Origin: an uncultured Clostridia bacterium
GTDB taxonomy: Bacteria; Bacillota; Clostridia; Christensenellales; CAG-917
Direction: 5' to 3'
DNA: 64,000 nucleotides
Assembly (NCBI GenBank): GCA_947589475.1
Contig: CANQBO010000005.1
Location: 1-64,000, forward strand
Made by a program: the position numbers and the translations under genes. The notes under the pieces were generated by a model. It searched no databases. It was not told where the DNA came from and was given only the letters and a program-made list of their open reading frames with translations. Positions 16,399 through 24,766 of the stretch are shown here, piece by piece (position 1 is the stretch's first letter; every line of letters begins with the position of its first letter).

Positions 16399-18504
16399 TC
16401 ACTTATACATGGAGTCAATGAAATAACTGTGCTGCGCTTTGAGTTCGTCTACGGACGCACGCTCCGTCAGATATTCGAGATAATCCGCTATGCCTACATT
16501 GCTGCCTCTCGCAAGTTCGTTGAAATAGTCTGCAAAGCAGTCTGTGGCAAATCGGCGGTTATATATCTTGAAGTTCATGAGGTAGTATTTCTTGCTCTCA
16601 ACCGTACCGTCCTGCGTTCCTCGCTCCTTCTCAATTTCGCATACGCTATAACCAAACCTATTCCATATCCCCAAATCGTACTTGAACAGAGCGGCAGTTA
16701 TGATCTTTAAGATATGTACGAGCAAGGTGTTATCGCCCCTGCGGTATCTCATTTCCGTATAGAGCCGCATAAATTTCTCATACATCCATTTTGCGAGGTC
16801 GTTTTCAAGAGTGTAGAACGGCAGGGCGAGCCTCATCTCACCGCTGCTTACTATGTGCAATATATCCGCAAGATCCCTTGCGTCTGCGCCCCAGCTTTCC
16901 GGTCTTTGCTCGTCTGTGAATACCTTTATGAACGGATAGTTGTCTACGGTTGCGGAGTGCCGACACATCTTTAACCAGAAGTTGAAGAGGTCGTTCTTTT
17001 GATTGGCTTCGTCCGTGCCTTTCTTAACTTCTTTAAGTTCGAGATTGTTGCCTCGCTCCTTACCTATTTCCGTTATAGCCACAACGCCAAACTCAAAACT
17101 GCCTATATTCGGGTTATCCTCAATCATCTTTTTTCCGAGTCGTAAAGTGTCAAAATCAAGGACGTGGGAGTGCCTGCCGCCCATGCGAGATCGCTTGGGG
17201 AAGAAATCCCCAAACCACAACGGGAAGTTGCCTAAATCGCTGAACACGCTGTCCTCTCGTATGGAGTAGTTGGACACGATTATGCTGCTTTCTATGACGT
17301 ATATGAAGTAGAGCTGCGCATAGGTGATGAGGACGTCAAAAAGACATTCCACCTTCAACTTGTCGTTGAATGTAACGCCGTACCTTGCAATGTCATAGCC
17401 GTATAGCTCGCCTATATCGCCCGTCTGCTCAAATCGCCGCTCCTTTGCTTGCACCCAATCTTTGGCTGTTACGAGATTGTAGATGATGTGCGCCCGCATT
17501 GCCTCGCGTATATCAAGTTCGAACATTATCCACTTGAAGTGGGGGAACTTCATATCCGCTTTGCGCAGCCGCTCTAACGCTACGTCCCTGAACATCACCG
17601 CTTGAGATAGCGTCATGTCCGTCAGCAAAGTGGTCTTTTTCTTACCCATGCTCCCGCAGATCATTGTTACGATGGGCAGCTCGTTTATAAAGCCTTTGTT
17701 CTTCCGCTCCATGTGCCGTAGTTCGTTATACGCAATTTTCTTGCGGAGGCGATCCAGCGCATAAAGCACCAAAACTATCCACGCAGGGATGAAGATAGGC
17801 TTAAACACCACTTGCAAATCCACAATGAGTTTGCCGAATTGCTTGAACAGATTTACGACGTCAAAGGACACGGCAAAGTAGAAGTAGAACGCAAGAGCAG
17901 AGAGAAGTATCGTAGTGATGTTGAGGTTACAAGCCCAGATAAACGCCGCTACATAGACCAACCATTTGTGCCGTCTTACAAACGCTATGTATTGCCTCAC
18001 GAAATTCCTAACGGGCGTATATACGACCCTCGCCACAGCCTTAAAGATTTTCAGCGGAATGGTGTCCTTGCCGTGCCTCGTGTTCCGTGCATTGTATATC
18101 ATTTTTAACGCCACAAAAAACACCACGATCGCAGGGAGCAAAACTATGAGCCACTTCGCAATTTCTCCGAGCGTATGAGCGAATCCCGTCCCCCAAGAAA
18201 CGAAGTTGTCCCTGTCTATAAACAGCTTGAAAAACGCCTCCGCCTGCGAGCCGAAATCGCTCGGTGTTGTAGGCAAATAGCCGTCCCATTCGAGCGTGTC
18301 CGACACATCGTTGAGGTGCGGCGGCATTTCAACAGGCTTGCCTATGATTGTGCAAAAATAATACTTTACACTCTCAAATAGGCTGGATAAACTCTCGTAT
18401 ATGCGAATATACGACTTTTGGAATACGAACGCTCCAAGCAGTATAAAGCCTATTATGAGCATCACGGTTACGATGATATTTGCTATTCTCAAACGCCTAT
18501 CCAT
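16399..18504 (-). CDS. Membrane ATPase, candidate filamentous-phage assembly protein (pI/Zot-like)
   Basis: A 701-residue protein. Several transmembrane helices occupy the first half (about 9-28, 118-137, 183-214, 238-250). A P-loop-like segment CGSMGKKKTT follows at residues 283-292, then a beta strand FKWIMFELD (about 330). The loop is degenerate: the glycine usually preceding the Lys-Thr pair is Lys289. Later segments (SHVLDFDTLRLGKK, FGVVAITEIGKERGN, QRPESWGADARDL) recall a Clostridia protein set I associate with inovirus-like ATPases, from memory. The start has GGAGGTGG upstream. Context (Rep next door, exported proteins upstream) supports an assembly/extrusion role. A conjugation coupling ATPase is the main alternative. 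Confidence 0.6.
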   Translation of the reverse strand: MDRRLRIANIIVTVMLIIGFILLGAFVFQKSYIRIYESLSSLFESVKYYFCTIIGKPVEMPPHLNDVSDTLEWDGYLPTTPSDFGSQAEAFFKLFIDRDNFVSWGTGFAHTLGEIAKWLIVLLPAIVVFFVALKMIYNARNTRHGKDTIPLKIFKAVARVVYTPVRNFVRQYIAFVRRHKWLVYVAAFIWACNLNITTILLSALAFYFYFAVSFDVVNLFKQFGKLIVDLQVVFKPIFIPAWIVLVLYALDRLRKKIAYNELRHMERKNKGFINELPIVTMICGSMGKKKTTLLTDMTLSQAVMFRDVALERLRKADMKFPHFKWIMFELDIREAMRAHIIYNLVTAKDWVQAKERRFEQTGDIGELYGYDIARYGVTFNDKLKVECLFDVLITYAQLYFIYVIESSIIVSNYSIREDSVFSDLGNFPLWFGDFFPKRSRMGGRHSHVLDFDTLRLGKKMIEDNPNIGSFEFGVVAITEIGKERGNNLELKEVKKGTDEANQKNDLFNFWLKMCRHSATVDNYPFIKVFTDEQRPESWGADARDLADILHIVSSGEMRLALPFYTLENDLAKWMYEKFMRLYTEMRYRRGDNTLLVHILKIITAALFKYDLGIWNRFGYSVCEIEKERGTQDGTVESKKYYLMNFKIYNRRFATDCFADYFNELARGSNVGIADYLEYLTERASVDELKAQHSYFIDSMYK

Positions 18505-18638
18505 GCCGCCACCTCCAACGCCGAATTGTTCATTTCTTCAAGCCTGCTGCCTGTATAGAACAGATAGCAGGCAAGAAGAATAATTGCTACTGAGATAAGC
18601 ACAAAAACTATGCGCTTAACCATCTTCTTGAACTTCAT
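18489..18638 (-). CDS. 49-residue single-pass membrane peptide, candidate coat or minor virion protein
   Basis: Starts at the ATG at 18638 behind GAGGAGG, overlaps the end of the upstream gene by 23 bp and the start of the ATPase gene by 16 bp. The product has a basic N-terminus (MKFKKMVKR), one hydrophobic helix (about residues 10-28) and a short polar, partly acidic C-terminus (SRLEEMNNSALE). Size and topology would suit a filamentous-phage capsid or minor tip protein, and it lies exactly between the pIII-like and pI-like genes where phage f1 has gene VI. There is no cleavable signal peptide, so the major coat assignment is uncertain. Confidence 0.6.
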   Translation of the reverse strand: MKFKKMVKRIVFVLISVAIILLACYLFYTGSRLEEMNNSALEVAAWIGV

Positions 18639-20679
18639 TTTTTGCCTCCTCTTTCTCGTCATAAGACGCTTCCTCTTTCGGCTGTTTTTCGCCGTCGTTC
18701 TTATGCTTGTTGCGGACCGCATTTGCTATCCCCTTGATAGCCTTGAACGGCAGGGATATAACCCATATCACGGCTTTGATGATGTACGGCAATATAGGCG
18801 CAAGCAGGATGATGAGCAGGACGAGTAGCAATATTGCAATGATGATTTTCCACCACTCAAATCTTGTTGCCGGCGGGGTGAATCCGTTGATGATGTCTAT
18901 GGGACTGCTTACTACGGGGATGACGTGATATACGCCCTCTTTGTTGAACGTCAGCTCTATGATGTCAAAATCAAAGAATACCGTTTGCTGGGCGACGTAT
19001 GTGTCCGTATTGTCTATATGTCCCGAATATCCCGAACGGAATGCAGGCGCACTATAATAATCCGTGTTTGCGAAGCGGAACAGCACGATCCTGTTGTTCT
19101 GGAGCGTTTCAGCCGCATAGAACTTTTGAAGGTCATCCACGTCGTCCTCATTCACAAGCAAGTTGGCGGCGATCGTGGATGTGTCCCCTATAAGGTCTGA
19201 CGCCGCAACCTCGTATATGGGGGATACGTCTTTGTAATCTCCGTCCGTCTTGGGCCACGAAAAGCCGTAGTCCCACAGCTTGTCCCACCAACTGTGGTTG
19301 GAGTTGTAGCTGTCCAGACTGAAGGTGTCGCTGAGGTCTACGGTTTTGTCGTTGTATCCCATCGTCCGCCCGTCGTCTACAAAGTTCTCGAATAAATCCT
19401 TATACAGTTGGCGGCCGTTGCAGTCTATGAAGCCATGCCCCAAGCTATTGCTGTATGAGTATATCCATTCAGCCACCACGCTCGCCGCCACTTCTCCCGC
19501 TATAGGCTCGCTATACAGAAACTTGAACACGGTATCGAGATCCACCTTCGGGGAGTAGAACGCATACGGCATTATCGTTGATATGTGATTGCAGTTGGAC
19601 ATCTCGGACACAGTTCCTAACGCCGTTTTCTTGGTGGAGAGGTCCACATTGTACGTCCATTCATAGTTGTGTATCGTAGGCGCACCCAAACCCGAACTTG
19701 CTCTGCCTTCATATCCCGAATACAGATATACGGGCGTGTTCTTGTCATACTCGCCGACGTCCTTGCCTGTATATTGGAGGAGCGTATTGTAAAAATCCTT
19801 ATTCGAGGTGATTGCCGCCATCTTTGTCTTATACTCCCACCATTCGGCACGAATCTTTTGCAGATTGCCGTATGTCTGATATATCCTTTCCGGCACGGAG
19901 AAATAGACTGTGTTGACTTCGTTGTAATGATCCTTGCCTTTGCTTGAAACGTTAGTTCGGAAATTCGTATGGTTGACGTCCAGCTCAAGAGTTTCCAACT
20001 CCTCTACGGTGCAGCTCAACGTGGACTGCGCCTTGTCGTCCGGGCCGTAGCCTGCTGCGAAGCCTGTAAACTTGTACGTCCCTCCGACCCCGTACTCCGT
20101 CCCGTTTTTCTGCCCGTAGGTGAGTAGTTCGATACCGGATATGTCATATCTGCGCTCCAACGAGTTGACTCGCTCATGGAACAGCTTGCCGTCCACTTTG
20201 GCGTCCACGACACGGAACTTGTAGAACAAGTTTTTGTAATCGCCCGTGCTTACGCTACAAAACTTCAAAGAGTATTTGTTATATTTGCACGGATCGCCGT
20301 TTGCGTCATAGGCGGTAGCCATCTGTATCTTGTTTTGCTTTGCGTCGCCGACAATGTTCCTGCCTTTGGGGTTATAAACATATACATAGAGGGCATAGTT
20401 GTTTCTCATATTTGCCTTGTACGAGTAGCAGAACTCCACGAAGTTGATGACCTGTATATCGCTTAATTCGTTATATGGGTAGGCTAAAACGTTGAACTTC
20501 TTGCCGTTTACTGTGGAGGAGTTGAGGTCTGACATTACGTCCGTTGTATCAAATGGAAGCTCGCTCTCTGCCGCATACGCAACGTCTATGAAAGTGCCGT
20601 GTACGGCAAGCACCGCACACAGCACGATCATCATTACGATCACGGCTTTGAGAGTGCGCTTATGTATTAAGACTCTCAA
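18616..20679 (-). CDS. Large exported protein with C-terminal anchor, pIII-like attachment protein candidate
   Basis: A 687-residue protein with a signal peptide (basic start MRVLIHKRTLK, hydrophobic core to about 34, cleavage near VAYA-AES), a large ectodomain rich in Tyr and Asn, a strong transmembrane segment near residues 608-640 (WWKIIIAILLLVLLIILLAP) and a charged cytoplasmic tail (KNKHKNDGEKQPKEE). This topology (signal, ectodomain, C-terminal anchor, short tail) is that of the filamentous-phage minor coat protein pIII, and it precedes the ATPase gene in the operon. No domain of known receptor specificity is recognised. It overlaps the genes on either side by a few bases. A surface protein of another secretion machine is the alternative. 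Confidence 0.6.
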   Translation of the reverse strand: MRVLIHKRTLKAVIVMMIVLCAVLAVHGTFIDVAYAAESELPFDTTDVMSDLNSSTVNGKKFNVLAYPYNELSDIQVINFVEFCYSYKANMRNNYALYVYVYNPKGRNIVGDAKQNKIQMATAYDANGDPCKYNKYSLKFCSVSTGDYKNLFYKFRVVDAKVDGKLFHERVNSLERRYDISGIELLTYGQKNGTEYGVGGTYKFTGFAAGYGPDDKAQSTLSCTVEELETLELDVNHTNFRTNVSSKGKDHYNEVNTVYFSVPERIYQTYGNLQKIRAEWWEYKTKMAAITSNKDFYNTLLQYTGKDVGEYDKNTPVYLYSGYEGRASSGLGAPTIHNYEWTYNVDLSTKKTALGTVSEMSNCNHISTIMPYAFYSPKVDLDTVFKFLYSEPIAGEVAASVVAEWIYSYSNSLGHGFIDCNGRQLYKDLFENFVDDGRTMGYNDKTVDLSDTFSLDSYNSNHSWWDKLWDYGFSWPKTDGDYKDVSPIYEVAASDLIGDTSTIAANLLVNEDDVDDLQKFYAAETLQNNRIVLFRFANTDYYSAPAFRSGYSGHIDNTDTYVAQQTVFFDFDIIELTFNKEGVYHVIPVVSSPIDIINGFTPPATRFEWWKIIIAILLLVLLIILLAPILPYIIKAVIWVISLPFKAIKGIANAVRNKHKNDGEKQPKEEASYDEKEEAKNEVQEDG

Positions 20680-21263
20680 AATACAATCGCCTCCTTATCC
20701 AACACGACCCCTTCCACGCATATATCATGGCAAGTGCAACCTATCTTTACGCTCATGCTCCCGTCCTGCGAATAAACAATTACGGTGAATAGGTCCTCAT
20801 CTGCGTTTACGTCTTGCAAGTTCACCTGCACATCCTTTCCCGGATACAGCGTTTCGAGCATCTCTCTCACGCCTTTGTTGAGGGTTAAAGTAAAGGACTT
20901 TTCCTCTTGGACTATCTCGAAGCCCTTGGTGAGATCGCTCTCCGCGCCGAACGAATACGTTTCGCCCGACACGGTGAAATCGAAATCCTGCGCAGGGACA
21001 ACTTCTACCGAATATCCCGATATGCTGCTGTCCAGCTTTGAGAACGTGTACTCAACATCCACTTTGAGAGGCTCGCCCATCTTTATCTCAACTCCGCTTT
21101 TAGACGACATTATCTGCTCCTCGCCTATCACGACATAGAAGGACTTGAACTCGCCCGTAAACCCGTTTGTGAAATGCGCCACAATGCCTATTATCCCTAC
21201 AACCACAAGCAGAATAAGAACTACCGACACGATTTTTATAACTGTACTTTTCTTATCGCTCAT
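20676..21263 (-). CDS. Membrane-anchored exported protein, 195 residues
   Basis: One N-terminal transmembrane helix (VIKIVSVVLILLVVVGIIGI, about 8-27) followed by a soluble, probably extracytoplasmic beta-rich domain. The C-terminal part carries a pair of cysteines (CTCHDIC) that could form disulphides or bind metal. Overlaps the next gene by 4 bp. The arrangement repeats in the 370-residue neighbour upstream, suggesting that both are structural parts of one exported assembly. No family recognised. Confidence 0.6.
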   Translation of the reverse strand: MSDKKSTVIKIVSVVLILLVVVGIIGIVAHFTNGFTGEFKSFYVVIGEEQIMSSKSGVEIKMGEPLKVDVEYTFSKLDSSISGYSVEVVPAQDFDFTVSGETYSFGAESDLTKGFEIVQEEKSFTLTLNKGVREMLETLYPGKDVQVNLQDVNADEDLFTVIVYSQDGSMSVKIGCTCHDICVEGVVLDKEAIVF

Positions 21264-21275
21264 AGGGGGCCTCCG

Positions 21276-22388
21276 TTAAAACGCTATTGCTGTAGACGAC
21301 AAGTCAAGGGATGTAACGGCGCAGGTGTTCTTGATGTTTATGGACGTAGATTTGCCCGAAACGCTTTCCGTAACGGTTATGCGCACATAGGGGACTTTGT
21401 TGTCCTTGTAACCCGTAACCTTAAAGTATTTCGGACCGCCACGAGATGCGCCGCCATATATCTTGGAGTCGATAGTGGTAGGCAATATGGGCTTGACCGT
21501 AAGCACTTTACCGGCGACGGAAGCGTTAAGGAACTGCTCGTCCAACTGCAATTTACCGTCCGCATAGCCATTATCGTTTTCCATCATATAAAGACTGGGT
21601 ACATTGCTACGCAGTTCAAGCGCAAGTTCTCTCGCCGATTCAAACCTATACCATGTATTTGAATTGCCTTGCGTGTAACCGGTGTCGCCGATAAACGTGC
21701 CAAACACTTCAAGTTTGATATTGTACGTCGCGCCGTACTTCGAGCCGACGCTGTGTATCTCGTTGTCCAAAGAGATATTGAACGTATGGTTTTGTCCGAC
21801 TTCCAGCTCCACCATGTCGATACCCCAAACGGAATCACGCTTTACTGTTTTGCCCGCAACGTCTATCTTAACGGAAGTAGGCGCACCATTGAAAGTGAGC
21901 AAGCATTGAGAAGTGAAACGGCCGACGACCGAAGTAACCGTTACGGCGATAGAATCCGAGCCAAAGCCTTTCAGACATTGAAGCGTGGCCGTGCCGCCTG
22001 TGTTGGTAGCCGCAGTTGTCATCTTGACGTAGGTCTGCACGTTTTCGCTTGCGTGAGTTGCGCCTTCGACCCACTTGATAGCCCACTCAACATTCTTGTT
22101 GGTGGTGTCGCCGTTGACGGTAGCGGTCAAGGTTTTGGTGAACGTAGTGTCGCCGGATGCTGCGGTTAGAGCAATGCCGTATTCGCTTTCGGGCGTTACA
22201 ACAAAGTTGTCCTGTGCAGGTGTTTCCTGCGAAGGCGTTTCTTGCATATTCGGCAGTTCATCTTCCACTTTCGCTACATAAACTGTCTGTTGCGGCAAAA
22301 GAACGCCGAGAGAGATTGCCATTGCAATGACTGCAACAAGTAAGATTGATACTGAAATTATGAGAATGTTTCTCTTTGATTTTGTCAT
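21276..22388 (-). CDS. Membrane-anchored exported protein with Ig-like region, 370 residues
   Basis: Begins with a basic cap and one hydrophobic helix (about 8-30, ILIISVSILLVAVIAMAISL), then a Pro/Gln/Glu-rich linker (about 44-60), then beta-rich sequence resembling bacterial Ig-like domains (TFTKTLTATVNGDTTNKNVEW; later VRITVTESVSGKSTSINI). Two cysteines in the middle and one near the end. Located between the putative ssDNA-binding gene and the 195-residue exported protein. It looks like a structural or adhesive component. Ig-like domains are frequent on phage virions, which fits but does not prove the inovirus reading. Confidence 0.6.
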   Translation of the reverse strand: MTKSKRNILIISVSILLVAVIAMAISLGVLLPQQTVYVAKVEDELPNMQETPSQETPAQDNFVVTPESEYGIALTAASGDTTFTKTLTATVNGDTTNKNVEWAIKWVEGATHASENVQTYVKMTTAATNTGGTATLQCLKGFGSDSIAVTVTSVVGRFTSQCLLTFNGAPTSVKIDVAGKTVKRDSVWGIDMVELEVGQNHTFNISLDNEIHSVGSKYGATYNIKLEVFGTFIGDTGYTQGNSNTWYRFESARELALELRSNVPSLYMMENDNGYADGKLQLDEQFLNASVAGKVLTVKPILPTTIDSKIYGGASRGGPKYFKVTGYKDNKVPYVRITVTESVSGKSTSINIKNTCAVTSLDLSSTAIAF

Positions 22389-22456
22389 ATTTCCTCCAAA
22401 AAATTTTTAGTTCAACTGCGGCAAGGCAGGTAGCGATGCCACAGTCGTTAAGTTGT

Positions 22457-22798
22457 TTATGCTCTTGTGATGAGCATGTTGAGCAACGTCTTGTCCGACG
22501 CACGATAGGGCTTGATGGGGCACTCCCAAACTTCGCCGTTTTCGTCGTAGGTGCGAACAAGGTAGCTGTTGCCTTTGATGATTTTGCCGCTTGCGTCCTT
22601 GATCTCGTAGGGGTTGAGGACAAGCTCCGCTTCCATCGCCTTGTCATACACGATGTCCAAAACCGCATAGCCGCCTTTGTCCGGAGGCTGGATGAGGACA
22701 CGGAAATCTTTGCCTCTCAAATTGCCTTTGATGAAGTAGGAGTAGTAGGTCTTGCCGTCTTTTTCGTAGGTTTCTCTTTCAACAAAAATCTTTTCCAT
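22457..22798 (-). CDS. Small protein, candidate ssDNA-binding protein (gpV-like position)
   Basis: A 113-residue protein with OB-like features: an N-terminal beta pattern (KIFVERETYEKDGKTYYSYF), a RGKDFRVLIQPPDKGGY segment and a C-terminal beta pair (GEVWECPIKPY). No membrane segment. The last residues RASDKTLLNML look helical. It lies at the head of the structural cluster, as the ssDNA-binding gene V does in filamentous phages, and has similar length. I assign the role from position and fold-like pattern only; a search with HHpred would settle it. Confidence 0.5.
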   Translation of the reverse strand: MEKIFVERETYEKDGKTYYSYFIKGNLRGKDFRVLIQPPDKGGYAVLDIVYDKAMEAELVLNPYEIKDASGKIIKGNSYLVRTYDENGEVWECPIKPYRASDKTLLNMLITRA

Positions 22799-22801
22799 CT
22801 C

Positions 22802-23161
22802 TTATGCCGCCTCCTTCGGCTGTTTCTTGCCCCTTATGCGGGACAAACGCTTTGCTTCTTTGTAGGTCTTTCCTTCGCCCATAGCCTTTTTGAAGATGTA
22901 GATGCCTGCGTGATCCGACTGGCACATAAGATAGCCTGATCTCAAACCTGCTTCATATTTTGTAAGCTCTTGACCTTCCTTATCGCCATGCTTATGGACA
23001 TTATCCTTTCGCTCTGAGGCAAAGGACGCCGCTCTCTTTGAGGGGACGCTCCAGCGCCTTTCTTCGTTGTTATATTTTTCTTTGCTCTTGGTTTTGGTAG
23101 CTTCTGAGCCACCATTCTCGACGTCTACGACGTCATTTTTCTTGTCAGTCTTTTTTGCCAA
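22802..23161 (-). CDS. Small highly charged basic protein
   Basis: A 119-residue hydrophilic protein with a Lys/Asp-rich, probably disordered N-terminus and a basic central and C-terminal part (ERKDNVHKHGDKEGQELTKY, LSRIRGKKQPKEAA). No membrane segment. A short helix with AGLRSGYLMCQSDHAGIY recalls conserved proteins found beside Rep genes in Clostridia elements, from memory. Only 3 bp before the putative ssDNA-binding gene; probably co-translated. Nucleic-acid binding is plausible from charge. Confidence 0.55.
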   Translation of the reverse strand: MAKKTDKKNDVVDVENGGSEATKTKSKEKYNNEERRWSVPSKRAASFASERKDNVHKHGDKEGQELTKYEAGLRSGYLMCQSDHAGIYIFKKAMGEGKTYKEAKRLSRIRGKKQPKEAA

Positions 23162-23381
23162 CTGTGAAATCTCCTTTACCCGTATTGCCGATAGTGCAGC
23201 GTGTGATTTTTTGTGCCCGTGTTGCCGTTAGCGAAGCGCGAAGTTTTTTATTAAGTTGTATTTATCCATAGCCCGTATGCTTCTTGAAACATCCCGTTTC
23301 CTGCGACCTTGCGGAGGTGGCCACCCTTACTTTGCAAATCCGCAGTTGTCGAAATATTTGTTTGCAGTTGAGCCGTGAATG

Positions 23382-23645
23382 TCAGTAGTTGATGTACGTT
23401 CTGGTATAAACGCCGGATGCGATACGTCTGCCGTCTATACCGCCTTGCCTGTTCGCAAACACAAATTCGTATTCGCGATCTCGCTTGGCGGTCCGCAGGT
23501 AGTAAGTGTCATCGCTCATGAGAACGACCTTGCCCGAAGAGCGGTTTGCCATAAGAGTGACTTTTTGCTTCACGATGTAATTTTCTGTCCTATACACGTT
23601 GTCCGCGCCGCTCAAAAAACTGTCATATTGCGTTTTGTTGCTCAT
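23382..23645 (-). CDS. Small hypothetical protein
   Basis: An 87-residue basic protein with AAAGGAGG upstream of its start. Beta-like pattern (ENYIVKQKVTLMANRSSGKV, then YEFVFANRQGGIDGRRIASG). No signal or membrane segment. A 220-bp gap without a gene follows it. No family recognised; belongs to the early part of the inovirus-like operon. Confidence 0.5.
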   Translation of the reverse strand: MSNKTQYDSFLSGADNVYRTENYIVKQKVTLMANRSSGKVVLMSDDTYYLRTAKRDREYEFVFANRQGGIDGRRIASGVYTRTYINY

Positions 23646-23674
23646 ATTTACCTCCTTTGTCGTTAAGACGTTTT

Positions 23675-23980
23675 TTATATTTCCGTAACGGTTTCACTAA
23701 AATAGGCATACAGCTTCTTGTTTAATATCTTGATATAATCCGTCGTGTAGCCCCATTTCCTTGCTATACACTCGCACTTGCTGTTGAAGATGTAACGTTC
23801 CACAAACAGCGCATAGAGTTTTGCGGGAGCAGTTTTTATCGCCTCGCTGTACGCCGACGCCTTGTCTTTAAGCGATTGGGGGATAATATATCGCTCCGCT
23901 TTTGCAAACATCTCAGATTGAGAATAGTAGAAACGAATATCGTACAAATCTTTTCTTACTTCATCAAGCGTCTTTGCCAT
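23675..23980 (-). CDS. Small protein with possible helix-turn-helix
   Basis: A 101-residue product from the ATG at 23980, which overlaps the stop of the upstream regulator (TAATG); GGGGGTG lies upstream. The C-terminal half (IFNSKCECIARKWGYTTDYI) has the spacing of a sigma-like or transposase-like helix-turn-helix, and the N-terminal half is helical. Co-transcribed with the HTH gene upstream. Likely a regulatory or replication accessory protein; not recognised. Confidence 0.5.
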   Translation of the reverse strand: MAKTLDEVRKDLYDIRFYYSQSEMFAKAERYIIPQSLKDKASAYSEAIKTAPAKLYALFVERYIFNSKCECIARKWGYTTDYIKILNKKLYAYFSETVTEI

Positions 23981-24303
23981 TATCTGCACCCCCTTCCAAA
24001 TTTTTTGAGAATTTCCCGCATAATTTTTTGCTCCTTTCTATCAAGACTCGGCAGTAGTTTCGTAAGCATCGCCTGTTGTTCGCAAGTCAGATATTGCTTG
24101 CCAAAACTGTAATCGCTGTCTATGTAGATGCCACCGCCATTGCCGGCTTGCGTATAGATGGGGTAAGATAGGCTCAAGACTTCGATGTCGTTGCAGATCG
24201 TTCTTTTGCATGTGTTAAATTCAAATGCAAGATTGTCAAGCGTTTCTCGTTTTCTCGAAACGAGCAACTCAACTATCGCTTGCCTACGCTCGTATGCCGT
24301 CAA
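23980..24303 (-). CDS. HTH transcriptional regulator (DeoR/HTH_11-type)
   Basis: A 107-residue protein starting at TTG 24303 behind a near-perfect AGGAGGTGA. Residues about 1-55 form a winged helix of the HTH_11 class (RRQAIVELLVSRKRETLDNL, then FNTCKRTICNDIEVLSLSYP), with the glycine-rich wing (AGNGGGIYID). No WYL or sugar-binding domain follows, so it is a short single-domain regulator. It is the first gene of the leftward inovirus-like operon and sits behind an inverted repeat (24348-24372), making it a candidate regulator of that operon. Confidence 0.75.
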   Translation of the reverse strand: MTAYERRQAIVELLVSRKRETLDNLAFEFNTCKRTICNDIEVLSLSYPIYTQAGNGGGIYIDSDYSFGKQYLTCEQQAMLTKLLPSLDRKEQKIMREILKKFGRGCR

Positions 24304-24347
24304 CCTATCTCACCTCCTTTGCTCTTGATGGCTCTATTCTTTCAGTT

Positions 24348-24372
24348 AAAGTTGCAGGTTTTTTGCAACTTT
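24348..24372. promoter_or_regulatory. Inverted-repeat operator candidate upstream of the inovirus-like operon
   Basis: Perfect 9-bp arms AAAGTTGCA and TGCAACTTT separated by 7 bp, 45 bp upstream of the HTH gene. No T-run follows in the leftward direction, so an operator is likelier than a terminator. Possible target of the HTH product. Confidence 0.55.
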
Positions 24373-24403
24373 CAAAAATTTTTTGAAGTTTTTTTATAAA
24401 CAA

Positions 24404-24453
24404 AATGCCCCGACAAACCAGACTCGTATTCGAGTTTTGTTTGTCAGGGCATT
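24404..24453 (-). terminator. Terminator after the repressor/zinc-ribbon pair
   Basis: A 15-bp stem (24404-24418 with 24439-24453, one G-T pair) enclosing a 5-bp inner stem ACTCG/CGAGT; in the leftward reading it is followed by TTTTGTTT. It separates the repressor unit from the inovirus-like operon. Confidence 0.8.
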
Positions 24454-24571
24454 CCGCCTTGCTTTTATGCCGTTACAGCATTCTACAAACAGTTATCTGC
24501 AATAAGTTGACGAGGATTTATTCATACGCTGTTTCAGTAAGACCTCTCTGTTCTTGCAGACCAATTAAGTT

Positions 24572-24763
24572 TTAATTTTCGCCGTGTCGCACTTGCACTT
24601 TGATTGCAACTTCGCATTTCTTTGGATGGAACTTGCTGAACATGACGGATTTACACCTATCACATATCAATCTCACCGCTCCGTCCTCATCTTGATAACC
24701 AACCACTTTGTGGCCGCAGTTCGGGCAGAACAACGCCACCGGTTTCATTTTTGAAAAACTCAT
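24572..24763 (-). CDS. Small zinc-ribbon protein
   Basis: A 63-residue protein with two CxxC knuckles: CPNCGH near residue 13 and CDRCKS near residue 34, the spacing of a Com-like/rubredoxin-type zinc ribbon. A further Cys and basic tail (KFHPKKCEVAIKVQVRHGEN) follow. The start at 24763 has AAGGGGGTG 9 bp upstream, within the end of the repressor gene; Met6 is also possible. Co-transcribed with the repressor. In Mu-like phages, Com is a translational activator; whether this one regulates translation is unknown. Confidence 0.65.
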   Translation of the reverse strand: MSFSKMKPVALFCPNCGHKVVGYQDEDGAVRLICDRCKSVMFSKFHPKKCEVAIKVQVRHGEN

Positions 24764-24766
24764 TTG

